DNA of 64,000 bases from Ginsengibacter sp963792025 (GCA_963792025.1 CAWBUS010000004.1:372001-436000), one strand, 5' to 3'. Shown: positions 1 to 8,867, numbered from the stretch's first letter. Notes: a model not told the origin generated them from the sequence alone. Numbers and translations: made by a program.

Positions 1-1
1 T

Positions 2-259
2 GCAGGAGAGATTTTCGTTCTCCTGAAAACTGATTTGTATCATGGCCCCTTACAAGCCACAAAGAATGGTGTAGTTTATAATGGCACCTGGAGTGCCAAC
101 AGCGACTACGGTCAATTGATAATAACTCTTCCCAATCCTCCTGCTGAATTTGTTTTTTTAAGCAGGGCGTGGCGTTTTACAAGTAAAAACGTTCCAACAA
201 TGGCATTAGCTCCGTGGGGATCAACAGCGCCTATTGCCCTGCAGATGACAAGGCAGTAA
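2..259 (+). CDS. C-terminal end of an unrecognised protein, cut by the window edge
   Basis: The reading frame is open to the left edge of the window and stops at 257-259, so only the last 85 or so codons are present. The internal TTG at 35 is not a convincing start because the frame continues upstream of it without a stop. The tail is rich in aromatic residues and prolines (ITLPNPPAEF, SRAWRF, ELAPWG-like LAPWGS). I know similar tails only as uncharacterised Bacteroidota proteins and assign no function. It is followed at 85 bases by the Nif3-like gene on the same strand. Confidence 0.5.
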   Translation, partial: AGEIFVLLKTDLYHGPLQATKNGVVYNGTWSANSDYGQLIITLPNPPAEFVFLSRAWRFTSKNVPTMALAPWGSTAPIALQMTRQ

Positions 260-343
260 GCATTTTCTAACCGATACGCTCTTGGATACTTGGCAATACT
301 TAAATTAAAAGAAATCACTTTTCTATCTTTATAAAAAAAATAG

Positions 344-1442
344 ATGAAAATAAGTGACGTGATTGATTGCCTTGAAGACTTTGCCCCATTAAGTTTACAG
401 GAAGATTATGATAATGCAGGACTTGTTATTGGAGATGCAAAGAAGGAGTGTAACGGAATTATTACAACGCTTGATATAACCGAAGAAGTAATTGCAGAAG
501 CCATTCGCAGAAATTGCAATTTGGTTGTGGCTCATCATCCTATAATATTTAAAGGATTAAAAAAGCTCAATGGAAAAAATTATGTCAGAACGGTCAGTTA
601 TTGCCGCCATAAAAAATGACGTTGCGGTTTATGCTATACATACAAATCTCGATAATGTGGTCAACGGTGTGAATTATAAAATAGCTCAAAAATTAGGACT
701 TCAAAACGTACAGGTGCTTTCTCCGAAAGAAGGCACATTGAAAAAACTGGTTACTTTTTGTCCGCTGGTAAATGCTGAAGAAGTAAGAAACGCACTATTC
801 AAAGCCGGAGCCGGAACGATAAGCAATTACGGTGAGTGTAGCTATAACGTTGAGGGATATGGGACTTTTAAGGCAGCCGAAGGAACGCAGCCTTTCGTCG
901 GCGAAATAGGAAAAAGACACACCGAAAATGAAACGAGAATCGAAGTTATTTTCCCTTCTTATCTGCAACAGCAGGTTTTGGCTTCTTTAAAGCTATCACA
1001 TCCCTACGAAGAAGTTGCTTATGACGTTTACCTATTGACAAATACCCGTAACGATATTGGGAGTGGCTTAATAGGAGAGATTCAGGAGCCTGTTTCAGAA
1101 AATGATTTGCTTTTGCAATTAAAGACTGCTTTCGGACTCTCCGTAATTCGCCATACAGCCCTTCTTGGTAAAAAAATTGCAAAAGTTGCAGTTTGTGGCG
1201 GCGCGGGAAGTTTTTTGATTCCTGCAGCAAAAGCGGCAGGAGCGGATGTTTACATTACATCCGATATAAAATACCACGAGTTTTTTGATGCCGATGGCAC
1301 TGTTTTGCTGGCGGATATCGGTCACTATGAAAGTGAACAGTTTACGATCGAGCTTTTAACAGAGCTTTTACAGCAAAAATTCCCTAACTTTGCCGTCCTA
1401 AAAACAGAAACCAACACAAATCCTGTAAAGTATTTTACTTGA
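344..1442 (+). CDS. Nif3-like dinuclear metal-centre protein (YqfO/YbgI family), one frameshift
   Basis: This is a Nif3/DUF34 family protein, a hexameric toroid with a two-metal site; its cellular substrate is not settled. Two overlapping frames, 344-619 and 570-1442, join into one protein of about 365 residues if one base is removed at 585-587, where the family sequence NYVER is restored. Metal ligands are visible: the HH pair in VVAHHPIIF (residues 64-65) and HxxxE in IGHYESEQ near the C-terminus. The length and the central block (LVTFCPLV to EVAYDVYLL) show the PII/CutA-like inserted domain of the long YqfO type. It ends four bases before the zinc-ribbon gene, so the two are probably co-transcribed, a common Bacteroidota pairing. 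The frameshift is most likely a sequencing error. Confidence 0.88.
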
Positions 1443-1446
1443 AGGC

Positions 1447-2244
1447 ATGGTTAAGGCTTCTGAAAAAATAAAATCATTTATAAAAAATATGTCACAAGTA
1501 AAAGATTATTCTGTAGAAGAAAAATTATCATCTCTTGTAAAACTTCAAAAAATTGATAGCAAACTCGATGGCCTTCAAATTCTAAAAGGCGAGTTGCCAA
1601 TTGAAGTGAGCGATCTCGAAGACGAAATAGCCGGGTTAAACGCCAGGCAAAATCGAATTGAAGAAGAAATGAATGGCATTCAGCAGTTTATTGAAGATAA
1701 AAAAACGCTGATTAAAGATTCGCAGGAGCTTATCAAAAAATATGAAAAGCAAAGCGATAATGTAAAAAACAACCGCGAGTTTGAAGCTATTAACAAAGAG
1801 ATAGAAATGCAAACCCTGGAAGTAAAACTTGCAGAGAAGCATATTAAAGATGCAACTGAAGATATCGCAGAAAAAGCCAAACAACTTGAACTCGCAAAGA
1901 AAGCGGTTGCCACAAAAGAAGGAAATTTAAAGGGCAAGAAGAGCGAGCTTGAAAAAATTATTGCTGAAACTGACAAGGAAGAAAAAAATTATAACAAACA
2001 AGCCGCTGCTGCCCGCGAACAGGTAGACGAAAGGTTATTGGTGAGTTATGACAGGATCCGCAAAAATTATCGCAATGGGCTTGCTGTTGTGCCAGTAGAA
2101 AGAGATTCCTGCGGCGGATGTTTCAACGCGATTCCTCCTCAAAAACAAAGTGATATTAAGCAGAGAAAGAAAATTATAGTTTGCGAAAACTGTGGCAGAA
2201 TCCTGGTTGATGATGAATTGAATGATGCTGTAGAAGTAAAATAA
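1447..2244 (+). CDS. C4-type zinc-ribbon coiled-coil protein (DUF164/CdsZ type)
   Basis: The protein has 265 residues. Residues from about 30 to 195 form a long charged heptad-rich coiled coil, and the C-terminus carries a zinc ribbon with two cysteine pairs, CGGC and CENC. This is the usual architecture of the zf-RING_7/DUF164 family, which is conserved in many bacteria and has no firmly established role; nucleic-acid binding has been suggested. The ATG at 1447 is used here, but the ATG at 1489 (MSQVKDYSVEEKL) is close to where many relatives begin. It sits four bases after the Nif3-like gene and ends just before a strong terminator. Confidence 0.85.
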   Translation: MVKASEKIKSFIKNMSQVKDYSVEEKLSSLVKLQKIDSKLDGLQILKGELPIEVSDLEDEIAGLNARQNRIEEEMNGIQQFIEDKKTLIKDSQELIKKYEKQSDNVKNNREFEAINKEIEMQTLEVKLAEKHIKDATEDIAEKAKQLELAKKAVATKEGNLKGKKSELEKIIAETDKEEKNYNKQAAAAREQVDERLLVSYDRIRKNYRNGLAVVPVERDSCGGCFNAIPPQKQSDIKQRKKIIVCENCGRILVDDELNDAVEVK

Positions 2245-2270
2245 AAATTGGCAAATAATATATAATTCAG

Positions 2271-2298
2271 AAGGGCGCTTTTTGCGCCCTTTTTTTTA
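2271..2298 (+). terminator. Rho-independent terminator after the zinc-ribbon gene
   Basis: A perfect 8-bp stem, AAGGGCGC with GCGCCCTT, encloses a five-T loop and runs straight into a T tract (about 2290-2298). It lies 26 bases after the zinc-ribbon stop codon and separates the Nif3/zinc-ribbon pair from recN. Confidence 0.88.
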
Positions 2299-2392
2299 TT
2301 GCTGTTCTTTTTTGGATCAAAACTTCTATAGACGGATCGGAATTCTGAAATTGTGAACTTAAGTTATAATTAATGTAATTTGCCTTTTTAAA

Positions 2393-4069
2393 ATGCTTCA
2401 ACAATTACACATACAGAACTATGCGATTATTGATTCAATCGAAATACATTTTTCTCCCCATCTTAATATCATCACCGGCGAAACAGGTGCTGGTAAAAGC
2501 ATCTTAATGGGCGCCCTTAATCTTATTCTCGGCGAGAGAGCCGATACGTCGGTTTTAGCAGACAGAGAAAAGAAGTGTTTTGTTGAAGGTATTTTTAAAA
2601 CCAATCATTTACCGGTTAAAGAGTTTTTACGGACTAATGAACTTGATAATGACGACGAATTAGTTATCCGGCGGGAATTGGCTGTTAACGGTAAAACCAG
2701 GGCATTTATAAATGATACACCCGTAACTCTTAATGAATTGAAACAACTGTCTTCTATGCTTGTTGATTTGCATCAGCAATTCGACATGCAGGATTTGGGC
2801 AATAATGATTTTCAAAGAGAAGTAATTGATGCGCTTGCGGGAAATGCAAAGGATATTGAACAATATCAAGCTGTATACAAATATTACCGGAGTGTTTTAA
2901 AAGAACTCGAAGTACTTAAAGACGAACAGGCTGCTGCCAACAAAGAATTTGATTATAATAAATTTTTATTTGATGAATTGCAGGAAGTAAATTTTTCGGA
3001 AAATGAAATTGAAAATATTGATGCAGAAATTAAGCTGATCAACAATGCAGAAAATATAAAGGCAATTCTTTCAGAAAGTTATTTTGAACTGGAAGAAAGC
3101 GATCAACCCATTGTGCAAAATATTAAATCCATCAGTAACAAATTACAAAGTCTTGAAAGTTATCATCCCGATATAGCCTCCTTATCTAATCGATTACAAT
3201 CTGTTCAAATTGAACTGCAGGACATAGCCTCCGAAATTGGAAACATTAATGATTCGGTAATCTATGACGTAGAAAAAATAAATCTTCTGAATGAACGAAT
3301 GGCAGCGGGTTACAGGCTTTTAAAAAAACATGGTGTAACGATCACTTCACAATTACTAGAAATAAAAGAACAACTTGAAACGCAACTTGATAAAGTAACT
3401 AACCTCCAGGGAGAGATTTTAAAAAAAGAAAAGCAATCCAAAGAATTATACACTGAAGCTTTGAAAATTGGAGAGAAAATTTCTGCGAATAGAGAAAAGC
3501 AATTAAAGCCGTTTGAAGAAAAAGTGAACAAGTTACTTAAGCAGGTGGGCATGCCAAATGCGAAATTGAAAGTGGATATTCAAAAAACAACTGCTTTAAA
3601 TTTATTTGGAAATAATACGATAGAATTTTTGTTTAATGCCAATATGCCTTCAGGTATTGAAAACAATAACCAAAGGTTTGAACCTTTGCGTAAAGTAGCA
3701 AGCGGAGGCGAATTAAGCCGGCTAATGCTCAGCATAAAATCTCTCGTGGCAAAGAGTATTCAATTGCCGGTTTTAATTTTCGATGAAATCGATACAGGGA
3801 TTAGTGGCGAGGCAGCACGGCAGGTTGGAATTATTATGAAAGAACTTTCTACTGCCCACCAGGTAATTTCAATTACCCACCAACCACAGATTGCAGCCAA
3901 AGCAGAAACTCATTTTTTTGTATATAAAGAAATAAAGAATGATAAGATAATTACTTCTATTCGTTCATTGAACGGTGATGAAAGAATAACTACAATTGCA
4001 AAGATGTTGAGTGGTGAAAAGCCTACTGCTGCTGCATTTGAGAATGCCAGGGAAATGATCGGCAACTAA
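2393..4069 (+). CDS. recN: DNA repair protein RecN
   Basis: RecN is an SMC-like ATPase acting in recombinational repair of double-strand breaks. The 558-residue length is normal. Walker A GETGAGKS is at residues 29-36, followed by the typical GERADTSVL region; a coiled-coil arm occupies roughly 160-380; the ABC signature ASGGELSR and Walker B LIFDEIDTGISG fall near residues 440-470. The start ATG precedes the conserved MLQQLHIQNYAIID opening and lies about 95 bases after the upstream terminator. A small membrane-protein gene follows after nine bases. Confidence 0.97.
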   Translation: MLQQLHIQNYAIIDSIEIHFSPHLNIITGETGAGKSILMGALNLILGERADTSVLADREKKCFVEGIFKTNHLPVKEFLRTNELDNDDELVIRRELAVNGKTRAFINDTPVTLNELKQLSSMLVDLHQQFDMQDLGNNDFQREVIDALAGNAKDIEQYQAVYKYYRSVLKELEVLKDEQAAANKEFDYNKFLFDELQEVNFSENEIENIDAEIKLINNAENIKAILSESYFELEESDQPIVQNIKSISNKLQSLESYHPDIASLSNRLQSVQIELQDIASEIGNINDSVIYDVEKINLLNERMAAGYRLLKKHGVTITSQLLEIKEQLETQLDKVTNLQGEILKKEKQSKELYTEALKIGEKISANREKQLKPFEEKVNKLLKQVGMPNAKLKVDIQKTTALNLFGNNTIEFLFNANMPSGIENNNQRFEPLRKVASGGELSRLMLSIKSLVAKSIQLPVLIFDEIDTGISGEAARQVGIIMKELSTAHQVISITHQPQIAAKAETHFFVYKEIKNDKIITSIRSLNGDERITTIAKMLSGEKPTAAAFENAREMIGN

Positions 4070-4078
4070 TTCAACTAA

Positions 4079-4297
4079 ATGATCCTTTTCAAAAAAATAT
4101 TGGTTTTATTAATTGTTATTGCGGCAATGTTTCTTGCATACTCTGTAGTCAATTATTTTAAATCAAAAATTAATGTGCATAGAAATGTTCCTGCTTTTTT
4201 ACTGTTATTGCTGTTATCGTTTGCTTCGGTATTTCTCATCATTTTTTTCCTGGGATTTTTTTTTACGGAATTCAGGAATTTTTTCTTTAAACATTAA
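4079..4297 (+). CDS. Small hypothetical membrane protein (72 aa)
   Basis: A 72-residue product with two hydrophobic segments: residues 1-25 (ILVLLIVIAAMFLAYSVV) and about 40-64 (AFLLLLLLSFASVF onward), separated by a basic loop KSKINVHR. I do not recognise the family. It starts nine bases after recN and has no terminator between, so it is probably transcribed with recN. Reading frame, start position and two clean helices support a real gene, but short hydrophobic frames can arise by chance in AT-rich DNA. Confidence 0.55.
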   Translation: MILFKKILVLLIVIAAMFLAYSVVNYFKSKINVHRNVPAFLLLLLLSFASVFLIIFFLGFFFTEFRNFFFKH

Positions 4298-4320
4298 GTA
4301 TCTTATTTTTACTTAACACT

Positions 4321-4347
4321 AATTACACGAATTAGACGAATAACACC
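4321..4347. repeat. Degenerate 9-bp tandem repeat upstream of fabI
   Basis: Three successive 9-base units, AATTACACG, AATTAGACG and AATAACACC, are followed by a partial fourth (AATTAACC). The array occupies much of the 89-base gap between the small membrane gene and fabI. Similar AATTACACG-type spacers are familiar to me from other Bacteroidota intergenic DNA; no function is implied. Confidence 0.6.
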
Positions 4348-4386
4348 AATTAACCAATAAACAAATAAACTCATTAAAATTAAACC

Positions 4387-5199
4387 ATGTCTTACAATTT
4401 ACTCAAAGAAAAGAAAGGAATTATTTTCGGCGCTCTTGATGAAAAATCACTTGCATGGAAAACTGCAATTCGCTGCCATGAAGAAGGAGCACAGATTATA
4501 TTAACAAATGCGCCGGTAGCCATGAGATTGGGAGAAATTAATAAGCTTGCTGAAGCGATTGATGCAATTGTAATTTCCTGCGACGTTACCAATAATGATG
4601 ATATGCTTAATTTAATTACTAAATCGAAGGAACACTTCGGCGGTGGAATGGATTTTATTTTACATTCAGTTGGTATGAGTTTGAATATGAGAAAAGGAAA
4701 GCCTTATACCGAAATTGATTATGGCTTCAATCAAAAGACATTGGATATATCGGCAACAAGTTTGCATCGTCTTTTGGCAACTGCTATGAAAGAGGATGCT
4801 ATAAATGAGTGGGGAAGCGTGGTTGCACTTACGTATATCGCTGCTCAAAGAGTATTTCCCGATTATAGTGAAATGGCCGATGCTAAAGCCTTATTGGAAA
4901 GCATTACACGCAGTTTTGGTTACCATTATGCTTTAAAAAAACATGTAAGAGTTAATACCGTTTCTCAATCGCCGACACGGACAACTGCAGGAAGTGGCGT
5001 TAAGGGTTTTGATGGCTTTATAAGTTATGCAGAAAAAATGAGTCCGTTAGGAAATGCCACTGCTGAAGATTGTGCTAACTATATCGTTACTCTTTTCAGC
5101 GATCTCACAAGGTATGTTACCATGCAAAATCTTTTCCACGATGGAGGATTTTCGTTTACCGGTGTAACCCAAAGTGTTATTGAGCAAATGGAGAAGTGA
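4387..5199 (+). CDS. fabI: Enoyl-[acyl-carrier-protein] reductase (NADH) FabI
   Basis: This enzyme catalyses the last reductive step of fatty-acid elongation. It is a 270-residue SDR-fold protein. The N-terminal nucleotide-binding region reads GIIFGALDEKSLAWK, the form usual in Bacteroidota rather than the E. coli GVASKLSIAYG. Catalytic residues Y150, Y160 and K167 are visible in TYIAAQRVFPDYSEMADAK, and SPTRTTAGSG is present downstream. The segment after the second Tyr reads SEMADAK where E. coli has NVMGLAK. It appears monocistronic, with its own 5' gap and convergence with the DUF2795 gene. Confidence 0.93.
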   Translation: MSYNLLKEKKGIIFGALDEKSLAWKTAIRCHEEGAQIILTNAPVAMRLGEINKLAEAIDAIVISCDVTNNDDMLNLITKSKEHFGGGMDFILHSVGMSLNMRKGKPYTEIDYGFNQKTLDISATSLHRLLATAMKEDAINEWGSVVALTYIAAQRVFPDYSEMADAKALLESITRSFGYHYALKKHVRVNTVSQSPTRTTAGSGVKGFDGFISYAEKMSPLGNATAEDCANYIVTLFSDLTRYVTMQNLFHDGGFSFTGVTQSVIEQMEK

Positions 5200-5264
5200 T
5201 GTTCAAATTGTTTTATTGCCGAATGCTTTGCAAGAAGAAACAATACCTAATGATCAAATACAAT

Positions 5265-5298
5265 AAAAAAGCCTTCTGACAACAGAGGGCTTCAAATT
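5265..5298 (-). terminator. Terminator for the DUF2795 gene, possibly bidirectional
   Basis: AAGCCTTCTG (5269-5278) pairs with CAGAGGGCTT (5283-5292) with one G-T wobble across a four-base loop. Read on the minus strand, the stem is followed by a run of T, so it mainly terminates the DUF2795 transcript. On the plus strand the tail is only a looser AT stretch, but the hairpin lies 70 bases after fabI and may serve it too. Confidence 0.75.
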
Positions 5299-5324
5299 TT
5301 TAATTCTCAATTTTTAATTCGTAA

Positions 5325-5549
5325 TCAATATTCGTCTTCATTGAAGAAGAAATCTTCCTGGCTGGGATAATCGGGCCAAATGTCTTCGAGACCTTCATAA
5401 ATTTCGCCACCTTCATCCTCGAGTTCCTGCAGGTTCTCGACTACCTCAATAGGAGCGCCACTACGGATAGAATAATCAATCAATTCGTCTTTTGTCGCGG
5501 GCCACGGTGCGTCTTCAAGATGGGAGGCAAGTTCTAAAGTCCAAAACAT
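5325..5549 (-). CDS. DUF2795 domain-containing protein (74 aa)
   Basis: A 74-residue, strongly acidic protein with the conserved core LEDAPWPATKDELIDYSIRS and an acidic, aromatic C-terminus (PDYPSQEDFFFNEDEY). I assign it to the DUF2795 family, which is very conserved in Bacteroidota and has no known function. There is no signal peptide or membrane segment, so it should be cytosolic. It has its own consensus promoter at 5601-5631 and its own terminator, so it is an independent single-gene unit lying between fabI (convergent) and lolD (divergent). Confidence 0.88.
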   Translation of the reverse strand: MFWTLELASHLEDAPWPATKDELIDYSIRSGAPIEVVENLQELEDEGGEIYEGLEDIWPDYPSQEDFFFNEDEY

Positions 5550-5600
5550 ATTTTCTTCTTTTATCTTTTAATTTAATAATTCGGGGATTTCAATTTTCCG

Positions 5601-5631
5601 CAAATGTAAAAGTTAAATCGGTATTACCAAA
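5601..5631 (-). promoter_or_regulatory. Consensus Bacteroidota -33/-7 promoter for the DUF2795 gene
   Basis: On the minus strand the sequence reads TTTG (5631-5628), a 19-base spacer, then TACATTTG (5608-5601), matching the Bacteroidota primary-sigma consensus TTTG / TAnnTTTG in both boxes and spacing. The expected start site is near 5595, giving a leader of about 45 bases to the ATG at 5549. Confidence 0.7.
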
Positions 5632-5646
5632 TATTGTTTTTTTAAA

Positions 5647-5675
5647 TTGTTGTTACTAATGGATGAATAATTTTC
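5647..5675 (+). promoter_or_regulatory. Possible promoter for lolD
   Basis: TTG at 5647, an 18-base spacer and TAATTTTC at 5668-5675 resemble the -33/-7 pattern with one mismatch in the -7 box. It would give a leader of about 65 bases and would be back-to-back with the DUF2795 promoter. Confidence 0.3.
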
Positions 5676-5747
5676 GGAAAGGGATGCATGGATGCTTTTA
5701 ATTATTTTTATGCCTCTCAAGTTCTATTTAAACCGTTACATTTAAAC

Positions 5748-6398
5748 ATGCTAAAAGCTACCGGGATATTTAAAAATTATGGCGCCCTTCCTGTATTAAA
5801 GGGGGTGGATATTGAAATTACAAAGGGAGAAATTGTTAGTATTGCAGGATCTTCCGGGGCCGGAAAGAGTACGCTGTTGCACATATTAGGGACGCTTGAT
5901 GTCGCCGACAAGGGCGAAGTTTTTCTGGACAATACACCCGTTTTCAAATTAACTGGTAAAAAATTAGCAGCTTTCCGAAATAAGCATATCGGTTTTGTCT
6001 TCCAGTTCCATCATTTATTGCCTGAATTTACTGCACTTGAAAATGTATGCATCCCAGGTTGGATTGCCGGCAGGAAAACTAAAGAAGTACAGGAAAAGGC
6101 ATTATCTCTTTTGGAATTACTTGGCTTGAAAGATCGTTCTGAGCACAAACCGGGAGAACTTTCCGGCGGGGAGCAACAACGGGTCGCGGTGGCAAGGGCG
6201 CTTATTAATAATCCTTCAATCGTTATGGCAGATGAACCCACGGGCAATCTCGATTCAGCCAACGCAAAAGAGTTGCATAATTTATTTATTGATCTTCGCA
6301 ATCGCCTTCAGCAAACATTTTTAATTGTTACCCATAATGAAGAACTGGCGCAAATGAGCGATCGGATTTTGCACATGAAAGATGGCAGGATGGTTTGA
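5748..6398 (+). CDS. lolD: Lipoprotein-releasing ABC transporter ATP-binding protein LolD
   Basis: LolD powers the LolCE complex, which extracts lipoproteins from the inner membrane for transfer to LolA. The start is placed at the ATG at 5748 (MLKATGIFKNYG), because the frame upstream from 5688 adds 20 residues unlike the family. The result is 216 residues, a typical length. Walker A GSSGAGKST, the LolD-like FQFHHLLPEFTALENV, signature LSGGEQQR, Walker B IVMADEP and the switch His in IVTHNEE are all visible. The permease partners are not adjacent. A lolA-type gene is present in the same window at 62689. Confidence 0.9.
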   Translation: MLKATGIFKNYGALPVLKGVDIEITKGEIVSIAGSSGAGKSTLLHILGTLDVADKGEVFLDNTPVFKLTGKKLAAFRNKHIGFVFQFHHLLPEFTALENVCIPGWIAGRKTKEVQEKALSLLELLGLKDRSEHKPGELSGGEQQRVAVARALINNPSIVMADEPTGNLDSANAKELHNLFIDLRNRLQQTFLIVTHNEELAQMSDRILHMKDGRMV

Positions 6399-6465
6399 TT
6401 AAATGCCTTTCCGGTTATATCCGATAATAATATCTTTCTTTTCAAATTAATTTAAGCCTGATTAC

Positions 6466-7749
6466 TTATTTCAATTTTTCAATTTTAATAGTAACCAGTC
6501 CAAGTATAGCATCATCAGGATGATTTTCCTGCCTGATCTCGAGGCAGGTTGAACTCTTGTTGTTAAAAGTTCCATCGAAATGATAGGAGCCTCCATACAC
6601 ACCCGGTGCAGTGGAAACAGGAGATGGATTATTCTGTGTGTTTTTCATCCCTTGCACAAATGTTTTCGAATAGTCAGAAGTTTTAGCCGGCGCCTGTTTT
6701 GTTTTGGAGTATACATCTCCGTACCCCTGTTCCTGCATAAATTTTTGCATTTGCGCCATGTCGCTCTTGCCTTGCTGCGTTTTTAAATAACCAGGATCAT
6801 TTTCATGATCCCGCAGCCGTTCAATAAAAGCCATATTTGCAGCGGATTGTTCGCCATTTTCTTTTGTTGTTTTTAAAAAGATGTCAACAAACGCACCGGA
6901 AAACATCTCATTAATTGAATTGGGTAATTCCTTTTTTCCCACGCCCGGGATGATATATTGTTCCGGAATGGGTTTGCCTGTTTTTGTATCTGTCGGAGAA
7001 AATGTTACAATCGAAATTTTTGCCGGAACGGAAGAAGTTTTGCTCAAGTTGCCCAAATTAATCACATAGGGGATCTTATATTTTAGGGGACCCACAAAAG
7101 TAAATCCGGGTAATTTATCATCCAGCACTGTAATGTCCATCGAGTTACTTCCGTCAGCAGGTTTTAAAGCGTATGTGCCATCGGCATAATGTTGCAAACT
7201 GGCATAACTCACTCCCGTTAATTGGATGTGCATCTGGTTGGTACCTGAGGAGAGTTCTCCATCCATTGAAATTTTGTATTGGGCATCCACAATGGTGATA
7301 TTACAAACAAGCGTGTAGATTTCTTTTGAATTTTCATCGGGATGAAATGAAACGGAAACAGCAATAGGATTTCTGGTTGGAACTGTTGACGGAGCGGTGA
7401 AGGTTGCCTTTGTAAAACTGATGTCCGGGCTTAACGTCCCCAAAGTTGGATCAGCCTTCGTTTCTCCATTCAGCTTCCATTCCGGCTGGCTGCTGCTCAT
7501 TGAAGTGGCCGGGTTGTCCGTTGAAATCATACTATTATCATTGGTAACCTGTAACTGTTTCAGTTGAATGATTAAAGGCTGATTAACGGACAATGTATAC
7601 GCACCGCTGACATTCAGGAAATAAGATTCCAGACTGTTTGCCTTAGTTGAAGTTTCCTGGCCATTGGAAGTAGTAGACGATAACTGACCTAGAATCATCA
7701 TGAATACTGGAATGATCTTATTTATGATAGATTGCTTCATTTGATCCAT
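6466..7749 (-). CDS. Unrecognised secreted protein (about 425 aa)
   Basis: I do not recognise this family. The N-terminus (MKQSIINKIIPVFMMILGQL) looks like a signal peptide, best read from the ATG at 7740 rather than 7749. The mature part is rich in Ser, Thr and Asn, shows alternating beta-like stretches (TFTAPSTVPTRNPIAVSVSF, then YTLVCNITIVDAQYKISMDG) and has a C-terminal domain with SYHFDGTFNNKSSTCLEI. Bacterial Ig-like modules are possible. The start codon directly abuts the stop codon of the upstream secreted gene (stop 7750-7752), so the two are translationally coupled and probably work together. Confidence 0.75.
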   Translation of the reverse strand: MDQMKQSIINKIIPVFMMILGQLSSTTSNGQETSTKANSLESYFLNVSGAYTLSVNQPLIIQLKQLQVTNDNSMISTDNPATSMSSSQPEWKLNGETKADPTLGTLSPDISFTKATFTAPSTVPTRNPIAVSVSFHPDENSKEIYTLVCNITIVDAQYKISMDGELSSGTNQMHIQLTGVSYASLQHYADGTYALKPADGSNSMDITVLDDKLPGFTFVGPLKYKIPYVINLGNLSKTSSVPAKISIVTFSPTDTKTGKPIPEQYIIPGVGKKELPNSINEMFSGAFVDIFLKTTKENGEQSAANMAFIERLRDHENDPGYLKTQQGKSDMAQMQKFMQEQGYGDVYSKTKQAPAKTSDYSKTFVQGMKNTQNNPSPVSTAPGVYGGSYHFDGTFNNKSSTCLEIRQENHPDDAILGLVTIKIEKLK

Positions 7750-8841
7750 TTAATTGCCGGTAATCAGGTCGTTTAACGTTGAAATAATTATGAAAGGAAG
7801 TACTTTCTCTATGTTGCTTGTATTGCCGATTATATAAATCGAGATGGTTTGTATCTTATCACTTTTAATTTTTTTGAGGCCATGCTCATCGTCTTGTCCG
7901 GGTAATACTTTGAACTGCGCATTGTAGCCGTTATACTGGTTCAATTTACTGTTCCATTTCCCCAGCAGAATTGCCATAAAATGTTTACCTCTGCCCAGGT
8001 CATCTATGTTGGCGGTTGGTGCAGGCGCCACAACCCGTACATTTTTAGCGATGAATACACCGGGAAGTTTATAATCGGACGCGATATCCTCATCACTGGA
8101 TTTAACAGCGGCTGCACCATAGTTTACAGAAAAAAGTATCCGCACGGTGGCCGCTTCCCTGAAATGCAGGGTTTGAGATTTTAATTCATCATCGGTATTT
8201 ACATAACTTCCTTCTGCCGGCTGCATTAACTTAGTTCTTTTGTCTATGAAATCATTCATTTTGCTTTGCAGATGCTTGTAACCTTTGCTGTCAGTCATCG
8301 CTATTCCCTCTAATTTATGTTTTTCAGCATAGTCTGCGCTCTTGTTAATATAATCGTCAATGGAATCGGAATAGGCCTTATATAAAGGGCTGTTGGCAAT
8401 GTCAGTTGCTTTATTCGTATAACCTGATAAATTTCCAGTGATATTGTTCTGGTAATTTTCCAGCCAGTTTTTCCATGCCTCTAAAGAATCTTTATCAACA
8501 ATAAATTGCCAAATGCTTGAGAACATTCTTGGGCTTCGGTTATCATATGGAGTTGCACCCGCCTGGAGGGGTCCGGTGCCGGAAACTTCATTTAATTCCG
8601 CTACCTGCCAATGCAATTGTTTGGAAGCCTGCAGCATCATCGTCGTGGTGGCATCCCTCACTCGGTTTTGCATTTCAATTTCCTTCGGCAGTAAACCATC
8701 TGTTGTATACTTAGCTGAATTAATACCGGCTTCATCAGGGCAATCTGCGGGGTAATAGGCGCAATTTTGTGCATAAAGGCACGTTGCAGTTAGCCAGGAA
8801 AACAGAGTTATTATTATCCCGCGAATAATGAAGATGTGCAT
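7750..8841 (-). CDS. Unrecognised secreted protein (363 aa)
   Basis: The N-terminus carries a signal peptide ending near CLYAQNC, followed by a Cys-containing segment (NCAYYPADCPDE). The middle is mostly helical and charged (YKAYSDSIDDYINKSADYAEKH); the C-terminal third is hydrophobic/beta (GKHFMAILLGKWNSKL, then VLPFIIISTL). I do not recognise the family. It lies 26 bases downstream of the OmpA-family gene and immediately before the 427-residue secreted protein, so the three form one minus-strand operon. A periplasmic or outer-membrane-associated role is an inference from context only. Confidence 0.72.
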   Translation of the reverse strand: MHIFIIRGIIITLFSWLTATCLYAQNCAYYPADCPDEAGINSAKYTTDGLLPKEIEMQNRVRDATTTMMLQASKQLHWQVAELNEVSGTGPLQAGATPYDNRSPRMFSSIWQFIVDKDSLEAWKNWLENYQNNITGNLSGYTNKATDIANSPLYKAYSDSIDDYINKSADYAEKHKLEGIAMTDSKGYKHLQSKMNDFIDKRTKLMQPAEGSYVNTDDELKSQTLHFREAATVRILFSVNYGAAAVKSSDEDIASDYKLPGVFIAKNVRVVAPAPTANIDDLGRGKHFMAILLGKWNSKLNQYNGYNAQFKVLPGQDDEHGLKKIKSDKIQTISIYIIGNTSNIEKVLPFIIISTLNDLITGN

Positions 8842-8867
8842 CGTATAAAATTGTTGACTGCGCTGAA

